A program made the position numbers and the translations under genes. From contig CM060911.1 of the NCBI GenBank assembly GCA_030737875.1, positions 51,415,001-51,479,000 of the forward strand: 64,000 nt of DNA, read 5' to 3'. How positions within the stretch are numbered: position 1 is the stretch's first letter; each line of letters opens with the position of its first letter. The notes under the pieces were generated by a model. That model did no database searches and was not told where the DNA came from. It saw only the letters and a program-made list of their open reading frames with translations. Positions 34,247-46,213 of the stretch are shown one piece after another. The stretch is from Allium sativum. Its lineage: Eukaryota; Streptophyta; Magnoliopsida; Asparagales; Amaryllidaceae.

Positions 34247-37139
34247 TGTGATAGCCCGTAACATCTCCGGTAAGGAAAGCCCGAATTATCTTGAGAACAA
34301 GACAAAATAGAACGCAGACAGAAGAACATTTCATTGTATATTACAACAATTCCATCAGATACAAGAATATACAGAGTATAAATGAATATTACACTCGATA
34401 AATATCAGAGATTACAATAAATTACATAGCAGCGGAAAAACAATAGAAAACATAACTGAAAGTAATACACGGATACAGAGCTTTCCGAGCATCGTTCCAG
34501 CTGTACATCAGGATCCTGTGAATATAAATCTGCAAAACCAAAACTACTAACTGCCCGTGTCGAAAATAGGGGCACCCAGAGTTTAGGTTTAAACAATAAA
34601 CTCCAGGTCAGTCATGTGACTGGTGTGAGAACTAAAACAATTACTATTTTAACTTTTAAAAGAGAGTAATTCAAGGAACCACGCCGTATAACACGGAACG
34701 AGTTTCCTCCCAAGAACACCAGTGCATATAAATAAACAACGCAATGTTTTTCTAAAAATGAAGCTATTATAAGACCCAAGTCCCATCACACAATGCAACG
34801 CAAGCCGGAGGATAGCGTTTTCCCTTATAATAGCCAACTGTGCTTGGTACGTTTTAAAAACAAATCATTTGATACTATAATAAGTGTATAGTGTCAAAAC
34901 AATTTCAATCATAAATATCAATCCTAGGTGGCATGGGTACCATCTATCATGTCGCCATACTAGGCTCTACAAATAAAACCGAAATACACGGATTGGAAAT
35001 TGGATTTCCGTCATGAGTCGAGGCAAGGGGCAAGCTCCTCTCCGCTTCGAGACACTCTAGCAAATGCCTCGGGACTACACACTCTGGGTAACCCCTGGTT
35101 CTTCAGGGCTGGTCCACACTTACGTTAGTGGATTAGTATTCCTGAACACACGTTTCCCGGTCCTTACAGACCTTAAATCGAGGCGCCTCATCCAAAAACC
35201 ACATAGGTGAAAAGTATATAAATGTCAGGGCTGGTAAGTCACTGACACCACCAAAGCTAGAAAGAAACGTCGTGCTCTCCCCACAGTCTTTATCCCGTTT
35301 TTGACTCATACCGAGGTGTGAGGCTCGCGAATTCATGTTATACACAAAGTTGCCACGTAGGCCGTGCTTTGATCATCAACCACAAGACTTTGCTTTTCAA
35401 CAGAAGCCTTGATCAATTGCCACTTAGGCATGCCACACAGGCAATTCATGTCATGCGACTGATGTCCATCGATGTACAACCTCTGAGCTCGTACGTCTCA
35501 GAGAAGGCCATTAAGCAAGAGAATAAATTCTCCGCCGCCATACAGATGTATATTTAATGGAGATCAATCAACACAGAATAAAATCCAATGTCAAACACAC
35601 AGTCCATTTACAAGTTCGTTCTGGGTCTGAACGAAACCGGAGGCACTTTCCTCGCATATCCTCTCCAAGCACGTCTGGATGACCACCAACTATTTCCCTC
35701 CTCTCGGGTGTACAGCCCAATCAGGATCATCAGTAATTATCCAAACGATGTGAAGACTTCCGGTCTTCGACCACCGTCATCATCTTCGACTTATCGTCGA
35801 ATCGGTTATTCAGAATGGGTTTAAACCCGGCCTTTCCGAACAACCCGCGTATATTAAAAACAAATGTTACACAAACACAACATACGCCTCATTCCAATTC
35901 ATTAGTCACTAACCATAAATCAGTAAGAGGGCAATTTCCCAAATATTAACCCCGAAGGCCGAAACCAACATCAGATCAATACCCAGGAAGCCATTCTTCT
36001 TAACTAACCTACAGCTAGTTTCTAAATTTCAATTCTTAGGGAAAGGTTCCCATTAATTTTATCAAAGATAAATTCTTTAAAATTTATTCTTTAATCTTCC
36101 TTTGGATGTCATTCAAACCATGTCAAGGTTTTCCAAACTAGTCGGGATTAACGAACCACGCCGAAGTAATTATTTATTTTATTTCCCAATCCCAACTTAT
36201 TCATCCCATGAAGCAAAACTGGTAATACTCCATATTTAACACCACGGTGTTATCGGTAAAGTAAATTACCATTTCACGTTCAAATCTAATTAAAGATTTG
36301 ACTATCGCTTTGAAGCAAAACTGGTGATACTCCATTCTCGCTCACTTTCTAAATTTGATAATTTAAATTATCAATTCACATTTCAATCTAATTGTAGATT
36401 CATTAAAACTCCCCTTTACCGGGTTAAAGAACTAATGTCATTTAAAACACAGTTCACGATAAACCCAAATCACATTCTATTTATTATCGGGTTAAAGAAC
36501 AAGTGTTATTTAAAACACCCTTCACGATAAACCCACAAACCAATTCTATTTAAAACCCATTTCAAATCCAATTTATTTATTTAAAAATAAATGAGTTTTA
36601 ATTTCAGTTCAAAACTAGTTTATTTCGATAAAAATCTATTTTTATCTTTTCAAATATGGAATTTTTCATCCCAATTTTTCCCAAATCATTTCTTATGATT
36701 TTACACATATTATTGATATTTTTACTAATTTTATCAAGGCCCGTACAGTCGATTTCCAACAACGGCCATCGAACTGCACTTACGGTGACCTTTTCTGAAA
36801 TTGATATGGATTTATCTCCAAATCCAACCATTAGATTTCAAATTTCCAATATTCGTTAGAAAGCTCTTTTCGATACGAACCCAATGGTTCCGGTTTTAGG
36901 AGAATCCGACGGTCGGATCTCCCGTAATGTCCGTTCGAAGTTAATGGTCGAAATTCGCGAACTGCCACGGCGTGGCGCGCTCTATTCAGGCCATTATATT
37001 ATATATATAATATATATAATATATATTTCGTTGATTACCCTTTTTAAAATGAATTTTATAAATCGTTTTAAATTCGTTTCAATTCAATTTCAATCTCCAT
37101 TTCAAATTCAAATCAAAATTGAATTTCTCCTTATAAATT

Positions 37140-37385
37140 CGTTTTAAATTCATTTCAATTCAATTCAAATTTCAATTCAATTTGAATTCTATTTCAATAT
37201 TCATTTTAATTCGAATTCGTTTTCTATTCAATTCAATTCGAATTCGTTTCAATATTCAATTCAATTCGAATTCATATTATATTCAATTCAATTCAAATTC
37301 GTATTATATTCAATTCAATTCGAATTCGTTTCAATATTCAATTCAATTCGAATTCGTTTCAATATTCATTTTAATTCAAATATAA
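37140..37385. repeat. AATTCAATTCGAATTC tandem array in the solo LTR
   Basis: Degenerate head-to-tail units of about 30-36 bp built on TTCAATTCAATTCGAATTCG. Each holds the palindrome TTCGAATTCGAA or part of it. It occupies a position in the LTR like that of the hairpin arrays of LARD-1 and LARD-2, but the sequence is different. Confidence 0.8.
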
Positions 37386-38694
37386 TCGATATAATTATCG
37401 TTCGCGTCAAAATAGCGTATCTCTAATCAACACGGCTTTATATTTTTCAATAGCTTTGTTATTCTATTCAACAAATGAATATATATATATTTCAACACAT
37501 GATTAATCTCAACAAATGAGTACTGTCCACATGTGACTATTTTTGTTATTCAATATATTTTATAAAATTATGGTATCTATCGTTTGATTTCAAATCAGAC
37601 TCCAACCGTAAATTAGTAAGAGAACGATTCCCTAAATATTAACCCCGAAGGCCGAAACCAACATCAGATCAATACCCAGGAAACCACTCATCTTATCTAT
37701 TTTCTAGTTAGTTTCTAATTTTATATATGATAAAGATGTAAATTTTATTGTTAAAATATTTCGTCCAACACATGACTAATCTCAACGGATGAGTACTGTC
37801 AACACATGAACCTTTATTTTGTAATATTCTTTATCTTCCCGATTGGAATGAGGCCCAATCAATTACCATATAAAGTTAATTATATGGATTCCATACAACA
37901 CATGTATATAATAGCAGCGATAAATAATCAATCATCATCCAAAGTGCACTACACTGTATAAGCATCAAATATAGATATCTAATGCTTATAACAGCCTGTC
38001 AATCAATCGATCGACATACAACTAATTATTGGGATTAGTGTATGTCATATATTATCCCAATACCCGTGTGGGGTTTCAAATCAACAAACACAGATTTTTA
38101 TTTGTGCAGTTGGGTGATGTTTAAAATTTATCGTCCCAATCAATGTCCTTCAAATAGGTGTATATAAACAAACCGTCCGGTTTGTAAATGAATATTTATT
38201 TATTCGCATTCACTATATTCATATTCACGTTAAAAATTATATTTTTAACGACCAAATTATTTTATTCAACCTATGAATATTCTATTCGGTTCATTTATTA
38301 GATAAAATGATATCTTTATTTTTCTAACTTATTTTAGAAAATTTCGGCGGCATAACGGCACGATACTAGAAACGGGACAAGGCCTAGCCTTATCCCCGGT
38401 CTAATAATGGCCCACGCCATACACATATCAATCAAATCCATTCCATTTCACCAAACAATCAAATTCAAATCAAATAATCTAACCAACTACACAACCAAAC
38501 AAACAAGTCCATGGTCTGTGGACGATGGTGTCGGGTGCTACTAAACACCGTCTGCATCCTAGTATATATTTATATAACTAGAAGATTAAAAATAAAAGGT
38601 GAGAAGTTCTCACCGAGGGTTCCACTCCGCCGTGCTTTGCTGTTGAACTGCTGAATCATCTGGATCGGTTGAAATTCCAATGCAGTCTTTACTA

Positions 38695-39075
38695 CGCTGT
38701 TCATAATAAAAATTATATTTTTATTACCTCATTCTAATAAATAAAAACCATATTTTTAATACTCTACCTAAATAAAAATAATATTTTTATATCTTCTATT
38801 ATATAAAGATAATATTTTTATTCTTCATATCATATAAAAATTATATTTTTATTATCTACATTATATAAAAATCATATCTTTATATCTTCTATAAATTAAA
38901 AATCGAATTTTTATCCTTTCTAAACTATAAAAATTATAGTTTTAACCTTTGTATAATATAAAAATTATAGTTTTTCTCTTTTAATATTATAAAAATTATA
39001 TTTTTAGTCCGCTACCTATATGAAAATCGAATTTTTACTCTATTAAAAATCCAATCTTTACTCGCTATTCTTATA
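38695..39075. repeat. AAAAATTATATTTTT hairpin array in the solo LTR
   Basis: About nine units of roughly 35-45 bp, each with ATAAAAATTATATTTTTAT or a variant, an almost perfect inverted repeat. This is a second hairpin array within the same LTR. Confidence 0.8.
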
Positions 39076-40524
39076 TAAAATCCCTATCAACTTGTTTATA
39101 AAATTCCTATCTTCTTGTTTTCAAAATTCCTGTCTACTTGTTTACTTTATAAATAGAAAACCGATTTTTAAATAATACTTTATAAATAGGAAAAACAGAT
39201 TTAAACTAAGTAATCGAATTAAATTAATTATCTTTAAAACTGAAATTAAGTTCAATGGTTATTTACATTTTTTCGTTTTCTTCTTTGCAGCAGAGGGGGG
39301 GAGGAGACCACGGTGGTGCTGACATTGCTAGGGGGAAGCGCAGGTGGTGTCTGGTCAGATGGAGGTGGCGGCAGCGCTCTTCGTGGGCATCATTAGGTTG
39401 TGGTGGTGGGGTTTAAACGGGGTGTGAGGTTTTTGAGTGGAGGAGCGGCGGGCCAGCGTGGGGCGCCAGGCTCGCGGAGGGCGGTGGAATCATCGGCGTG
39501 GACGAGGGCGTGGACGAGGGCGACGGTGGTTAGGGCTAGGGCACGATCGATTAGAGAGGTTTTTTTATTTGTTTAGGTCTGAATGAAGAGAGAAAGAGGG
39601 GATTTATATATTTTATTTATTATTTATTTTGAATTTTCGAATTCCATAAAGTACCCTTTCCATTCGAACTCGAAATCGAACCCGCCGACTGTCGTCCCTA
39701 GCGTATTACGCCCATTCCGAACACAATGGGATATGTATCGTGAGCCAATTTGACCGCTACGATCAGTTTCCGTCAAAATCAACATATAACGCTATATATT
39801 GAATTTGAACGCGCATTTCAATTTACCGGGGTCACATACTAACTCGAAAAATTCCAAAAAAAAATATTTTCTAGCTTCGTATCGACGATACGGTCCTAAC
39901 AAAACTAGTTTCGTCAAATTCTGAGACCGTTAGAAAAATGGCTATTTTCCAGTCGATTAAAATCAACTAAAACTGGTCAAACGCGTTTTCCTTTGCCACG
40001 CTCACATATTGAATCGAAAAATTATGAAAATTGGAATCTAGCAATATCCTGACATCACGGATCAAACAAAAGTGGTTTCGTCGAAATCCGAGGTCGTATG
40101 CAAAATTGCTATTTTTAAGGGCCGAAATTCCATAGCGACTATTCAGGATTTTCAACTGGACATATCTTTTGATCCCCGCTATGAAATTTCCGTTTTTCGG
40201 ATTTGTTGGAAAGATATTCTCAATTAGATCCTAATATTTTTGGTTTCACTAAAATCCGGTTTATTTTGCACCCGGTATGTTCAATTGAAATTTGAAATCG
40301 AATTATCGAACTACCGCGCCATCTCCAATTCCTTTTATAATTTAAAATAAATATTTATATTCTAACAACGATGTATATAATTATATACGTTCAATTCTAT
40401 TCAAAATAAATTTCTCGTCGATATTATTTAAAATAATTCATTTTAAATATTCAAACTTCGCTATAATTGCCAAAAATAAAAATTTTAAACTGGCTCGCAT
40501 TTCCGGGTTATTACAATATCTTTT

Positions 40525-42414
40525 TTTGAAAAGAAAAATATGTGATCTTCTAAAAAGAAGAGAGCACACATATATATATTTATAAGAAAAGAAAAAAAGA
40601 TTACAACAACAGACTTTCTGCCTAAAGAAACAAAAAAACAACAACACAAGCTATGACACAAGCTATGACAAGCCTCGCCATAACAAAAACTACGAAACAT
40701 AAGAAGAGACTATCCTTCACAAACACACCAGATCCAACCACAATGAACTCCAACTTGAAATCCATCACCAGACCAAATCAGCATACTAGAAACCTCCTCA
40801 GCAAACATCTTACCCGGGTCCTGAGATCGAATACAAACCTACATCCTAGCTCGGAAACTTATCATGATAAACGGTATAAGATCTAATATGTTTGCTACGA
40901 CGTAACAAACCTGATCTGGGATAAACTCTCCTGCGCCTGCTCCTCCTAGGCGAAGAAAGAGTCATATCACAAGAAGGAGATTTTTCACCATTATCCTCTT
41001 TCAATCCATCCGAAACCGGATCTCCAAACTGACTAAGAGCCTCAGTTAAAGAATCACAGTGAGAGCGAGAGCCCAGACTAATACTCAAACCTGAAAGCAC
41101 CGAATTCATGTTGATCCCCTTATTCATAAACGACCAGAGATCATGCTTTATGACAGATGAATTTCTTCTCCTCTTAACCATATGAGCATCAAAACCATGC
41201 TTAGAAAAAACACCCAAGTTGTTAAACAACTTCAAATCTTTAATTATTAATCTCGCAGATCTAATACCATCAACCTTAAATGACTTGACAATAACAGGAG
41301 CGAAATCTCAATACTTTGCTGTATCAGAACATTGTACATCCACAGCATCTATAGCCAACATCAACTCCTTTTCCATACCAACCCTCGACGACTCAAACCC
41401 CCTATCATCAGCTAACAACATCTCAGAAATACCATCACAATTCTGCACAAAAGGATCAAGAAGCAACAGATCTAAGCGCTGTGACACCAAGAACCTCTCA
41501 GGAAAAACCACCATCTCATTTACATAAATCAAAGAACCCTCATATAACTCATTATCTGCATCACCAACTATGTCACCGGATACAACCACCTTCTGGTTAG
41601 ATAAACCCTCCGGCCTCATGAAATTTTCACCAATATCTTTTGAATAACCCAAATAAACTGCATCTCCACAAGCACAATTTACTGCAGAATTAATAATATC
41701 AAAATGCATCATAATATCCTTCAAAAGCAGCAGCCCCTTCTTCTTGAACATTGAATCCGAATCCATGAATATTCTCCTTAATTTCAAGAAATTATAACAA
41801 AACGAAATAGCATGTTCCTTCCTCCCAAGCGGGCGAGGCAAAGGAGGATAAACAACATTACTTGAAACGCCAGAAAATCTCTTTGACCACATCAAACCAT
41901 CCACTAATCCCTCAAAATGCCAACCCAGCAAAAGCAGAATATACGCACCTTCATCCTTCTGTAAAGATCTTACCAAATCAAAATGAGTAATGAAAGAAAT
42001 AAGCTTCTGACATAATCTCGAACAACTGAAGTGCACGAATTCAAAAACTGATTTTCCTTTATAATACTCTGGACAGAAAAACTTCCGATGCCCAAATCCA
42101 CCACAACAGAAGCATCGAATCTTATTCCTACAATCTTTCGCTATATGGTTCGATCCTCCACATCTGAAACACAAACGTCTTCTGGGAAAATTCCCAATAA
42201 TCGAACGCTTCCTCAATAACGAATTCCAGAATGAATCACAAAAAGAATTACTGACACTCGATCTACAGCCTTGACGAGAAAAAGAATAAGAATAAACTGA
42301 AGAGACGGGCAAATTCCAGTAAGAATCACAAAAAGAATTACGGCCACTCGATCTACAGCCTTGACAAGAGAAAGAAGAAAAGGAAGAGACGGGAGCCGCC
42401 ATGAATATTGCCTC
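40525..42414 (-). mobile_element. LINE-like retroposon with ORF1 only
   Basis: A 1.9 kb insertion flanked by a perfect 19-bp direct repeat, GGTTATTACAATATCTTTT (40506-40524 and 42415-42433). This length is typical of target-primed integration by LINEs and not of LTR elements or MULEs. The minus strand starts 11 bases upstream of an ATG, holds one gag-like frame, and ends in a short A-rich run. Endonuclease and reverse transcriptase are absent. It was inserted across the end of the solo LTR, so it is the youngest event in this stack. Confidence 0.8.
40846..42402 (-). pseudogene. LINE ORF1-like (gag-like) protein with two CCHC zinc knuckles, one in-frame stop
   Basis: The frame starts at ATG 42402 (MAAPVSS) and runs to 40846, about 518 codons, interrupted by a single TGA at 41308-41310 with no frameshift; the downstream part continues in the same phase. 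Near residues 65-105 are two zinc knuckles, CFRCGGSNHIAKDC and CFCCGGFGHRKFFC, arranged as in plant L1-type ORF1 proteins that bind the element's RNA. The N-terminus has a duplicated Ser/Cys-rich segment (SCQGCRSSG... and SRQGCRSSV...). The C-terminus is basic (RRSRRRR). The stop may be a recent mutation. No ORF2 follows. It could instead be a non-autonomous family in its own right. Confidence 0.75.
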
Positions 42415-42615
42415 GGTTATTACAATATCTTTTAAATAAAAAAAACAAATAATACAACAAAACTTATAGAATTTCAATCAGTTCTTAACATTATTCAGTC
42501 CTAAAAATCAAACTTCATCACATACATATAATCAAAATTTCATTTTACAATATTATTCAAATGTAACACAAAATGTTAAATATTCATTCAAATACAATGA
42601 ATTATATACAACAAT

Positions 42616-45600
42616 TCAGTCATTCGTAGAACAACTTCTTCTATTATGTCTTAGTTTTTTACACTTTCCACATTGGCTTTGTTTTGCATAAAAATCAACA
42701 CCTTCAATTTTATTCACTCTAGGCCTACCAGCTCCACGAACAGCTTTAGGAGGAAGAACAGTACATGAATCTTCATCTTCAATTGCTTCTTTATCAAAAG
42801 TTGGAATTGGATTTATTGCATGTGAATAAGCAGCTCGATAATACTCAACAGTAAAGTACGGCTCAACGTAATCATATACAGAATTTTTGGACAAATATAT
42901 ACACTTTAAAGCATGGGCGTAAGGAAAACCCTTCGCTTTCCATTGATTGCAACTGCAAATGCGATTTTTAAGATCTACTTTGTGCGATGTTGGAGAATGA
43001 ACTTCATAAATAAATCTGCAAAATTGAAAATAAATCATATTTAAATACATAATATTATTACATAAAAAATCCTCACATTAACAACTAATCTATCTTGATA
43101 TCTTTGTAATAAGAATTTTTTTCAGACATTATATATTATCACACTACAAATACATAAATTCCTAAATTTTAATAACAAAATTAAATAATACTAAAATTAT
43201 CCTATTATCATAATTATATCTTTTACCTATTCATAAACTAAATGAGCAAAATATTAAAAATATTAATGCACATATCTTTTTCATAAATAGTTTGCACTAA
43301 AAAATAAATCTTTGTTACATGTTTATAACATTAATTAAAAATAAAAAACATACCTAGATGATTTAGTAACACTCCACCCAAACCCTTCCTCCTTCAATTT
43401 CAACAAACAATCTTCCATTTTTGGACAAAGAACACTATTCCAATTAGCTGCTTCTTCTCTTCGATTGGACATTTGCAACATAAGCTTAATCCGAATACCA
43501 TCAAGACAAGTAGTAACAAACAGACTTCTTTCATCCAAGATCCATGAATTAAAACTCTCCGCTACGTTAGATTTATTTTCACCATATCTTTTTCCAGGAA
43601 AAAACAAATCAGCCCAATGATCATACGGCTTATCATTTAAATATTCAATAGCTTTTACACCACCAATTTCTTTAAATTTCGCCATAGCTTTTTCAAATTC
43701 ATAGGCATTTGAAGCTAAAGCACACTGTTCAAGCAAATGACCTACCCAAGCATCCCTCCCACTTTTAACAATACTAGCAATATTACTTTGCATGTGATGT
43801 AGACAGTAAGAATGATGGCTATTTGGAAAAAATTTAGGAATACTCAACAACAATCCCCAATGTCAATCACTTAAAAAATTAATTGGTTTAGCAAACCTAA
43901 GAGCATCTCTTAAGTGGGTCAAAAACCAACTCCAGCACTCTTCATTTTCTTTAGGCACAAGAGCCATAGCCAATGGAAAAAAACCTGCAACATAAAACAA
44001 CAACGTCAGCAATTATTCAAAATAACAATTTCCAACAATATAACTTAAAATTTCAATTTATACTATAAAACATGATAAAATTTATGAACTGCATAAAAAA
44101 GATATATTGTTATAATTTTTTTTATTAAATTACATAATATGATAAAATTATCATTTAAACTACAGAACATGATAAAATTAAAGAACTGCATAAAAAAGAT
44201 ATATTGCTATATCTTTTTGTTCTATTACATAACAGAACGTTATAAAATTTTCATTTATAGTAAAGAACATGATAAAATTAATGAACTGCATAAAAAAGAC
44301 ACATTGCTATATCTTTTTCTTCTATTAAGTTACAGAAATTGATAAACTTTTCATTTATACTACAGAACATGATAAAAATAATGAACTGCATAAAAAAGAT
44401 ATATTGTTATATCTTTTTTTATTTAATTACATAATATGATAAAATTATCATTAAAACTACAGAACATGATAAAAGTAAAGAACTACAAAAAAAGATATAT
44501 TGCTATATCTTTTTGTTCTATTACATTACAGAACATTATAAAATTTTCATTTTTAGTAAACAACATGATAAAATTAATGAACTGCATAAAAAAGACATAT
44601 TGTTATATCTTTTTCTTCTATTAAATTACAGAACATGATAAACTTTTCATTTATACTACAGAACATGATAAAATTAATGAATTGCATAAAAAAGATATAT
44701 TGTTATATTTTTTTATTAAATTACATAATATGATAAAATTATCATTTAAACTACACAACATGAAAAAAATTAAAGAACTACATAAGAAATATATATTGTT
44801 ATATATTTTTTTTCTATTAAATTACGTAATATTATAAAATTATAATTTATACTACAGAAAATGATAAAATTAATGAATTGCATAAAAAAGATATATTGTT
44901 ATTTTTTTTCATATTACATTACAGAACATGATAAAATTTCATTTACACTACAGAAAGTGATAAAATAAAAAAAAACTGCATAAGAAAGATATATTGTTAT
45001 ATCTTTCTCTTCTATTAAATTACAAGTTCTTTTTTATTGTATTTTAAAACTATAATACAGTAAGTTGATTATTAATATCTAATTATTTAATAAAAAATAA
45101 AATAATTAATAACATTACGCACCTTCATTTCGATTTTAGCTGTTGCAGCCATCAAAATACCACATCGGCCTTTTAAAAATGTTGCATCCAAAAAAATCAT
45201 AGGTCGACAATACCTAAATCCAAATATACAAGCCTCGTAGCAAACAAAAAAATCTCTCAAACTGGTTAGTCTCTTCATCCACATCCATAATTGTATAACT
45301 TTTCGGATTATATTTCACAATAGCCTTCATATACCATACTAAATCATTGTATGATTTTTTCTCATTGCCATATATATCATTAATAGCCAATTTTCTACCC
45401 TTATAAGCATAATAATAACTCAAATCCACATCATATTCTCTCCTAAAACTTTTCACAATATCCTTAGTCTTCCTTTTTGGCTCATCACGTATTTGATTAG
45501 CTATCAATGTTTTTACAAGATCGTTGGTAATAACTGGACTACTAACTAATTTAAATCCACCTCCACATGTATGACTGAGCTGCATATTTTTAACAACCAA

Positions 45601-46213
45601 CTTACCTACTTGCTTCAATTTGCAAGAAACATGAATCCAAAATGAGCAACCATTTATAGCACATTGAACTGTAACCCTCTCCTTACAATTCTTAAGATAT
45701 TTTACTTTAAATCCATTTATCAAACAATAAGCACTAACAATTCTGCGAAATCCAACAGCCGAATCAAATATGTGTCCAACACCAATAAAAAATTCTAAAT
45801 TTGAATTTTTCTTCAACAATTCATACAAGAATTTTCCTTCACAACAAGCAGAGTCTACTTCATTATTATATTCAATCAAATTACTGCTTGATTCTCCAAC
45901 ACCAACAAATGAGACTGATTTACTGTTATCAACAGCAACATCATTTGAATTATTCTTCAAGCATATAAAAAAAACCAAGAAATCCTCCATTGTAAACCAA
46001 GCCAAGCACAATATAGCTTGTAAATCACTATTCGTCACAATATAAGTAGTCTTAGATTCTCTAACATAGAACACATCAAAACATAAAGGAGTAAAAGTAT
46101 TCCACACCTCACAAACCTTACTTCTTACATAACTAATTGATGCATCCAAACCAAGACGAATACTAAATGAATTCTTATTAAAATCAAATACAACCATCAC
46201 AGATATATCAGAC
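42616..46213 (-). pseudogene. mudrA-like: MURA-type Mutator transposase, intron-containing, disabled
   Basis: Exon 1 (about 46213-45123, ATG at 46197) encodes a MuDR-type N-terminal domain with the C-x4-C-x-W pattern and HTCGGG, then the first catalytic Asp in MIFLDATFLKG; a frameshift in an A7 run near 45250 separates these. A GTGCGT donor at 45122 and a CAG acceptor at 43985 bound an intron filled with tandem repeats. Exon 2 (43984-43354) has PLAMALVPKENEECWSWF, the second Asp in INFLSD (followed directly by a TGA stop where Arg is usual), CLHHMQSN, and NVAESFNSWI with the expected Glu. Exon 3 (43015-42616) has a SWIM zinc finger, CSCNQWKAKGFPYAHA, in which the third metal-binding Cys is Tyr, and a final CGKCKKLRHNRRSC knuckle. 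The protein would cut and paste the MULE in the nucleus; this copy is inactive. Confidence 0.85.
43985..45122 (-). repeat. Transposase intron filled by ~99-bp tandem repeats
   Basis: About ten units between 44080 and 45010, each with GAACTGCATAAAAAAGATAT near positions 44086, 44184, 44284, 44382, 44481, 44579, 44680, 44777, 44875 and 44978. Every unit contains an inverted repeat AAAAAGATATA-TTG-TATATCTTTTT. It is the same hairpin type found singly elsewhere in the MULE. Confidence 0.87.

Larger units (their letters stand above)
34247..40515 (-). repeat. Solo LTR of a third giant-LTR family
   Basis: On the minus strand it starts TGTAATAACCCGG (at 40515) and ends GGGCTATCACA (at 34247), with 5-bp flanks ATATT and ATATC, one mismatch. 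Its distal 1.5 kb matches the tail of the LARD LTRs in reverse, for example the CGGAACGAG and GCCGTATAA blocks near 34680-34700 and the CACCCAGAGTTTA block near 34571. No second LTR or core is adjacent, so it is best read as a solo LTR left by LTR-LTR recombination. At 6.27 kb it is the longest LTR in the window. A TATA-like ATATATAAATCCCC on the minus strand lies near 39600-39615. Confidence 0.75.

Noticed and set aside
34253..35900. Region read as a separate gene cluster because of several 60-80 codon frames
   Set aside because: It matches the tail of the LARD LTRs in reverse orientation and is therefore LTR sequence.
39300..39560. GC-rich segment that could be a host gene exon (GGTGGTGGTG, GGACGAGGGCG repeats)
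   Set aside because: It lies within the solo LTR, has no supported frame across it, and corresponds to the GC-richer block next to the TATA box in the other giant LTRs.
41219..41527. Plus-strand ORF of 102 codons opposite the LINE ORF1
   Set aside because: Antisense shadow of the zinc-knuckle frame on the minus strand.
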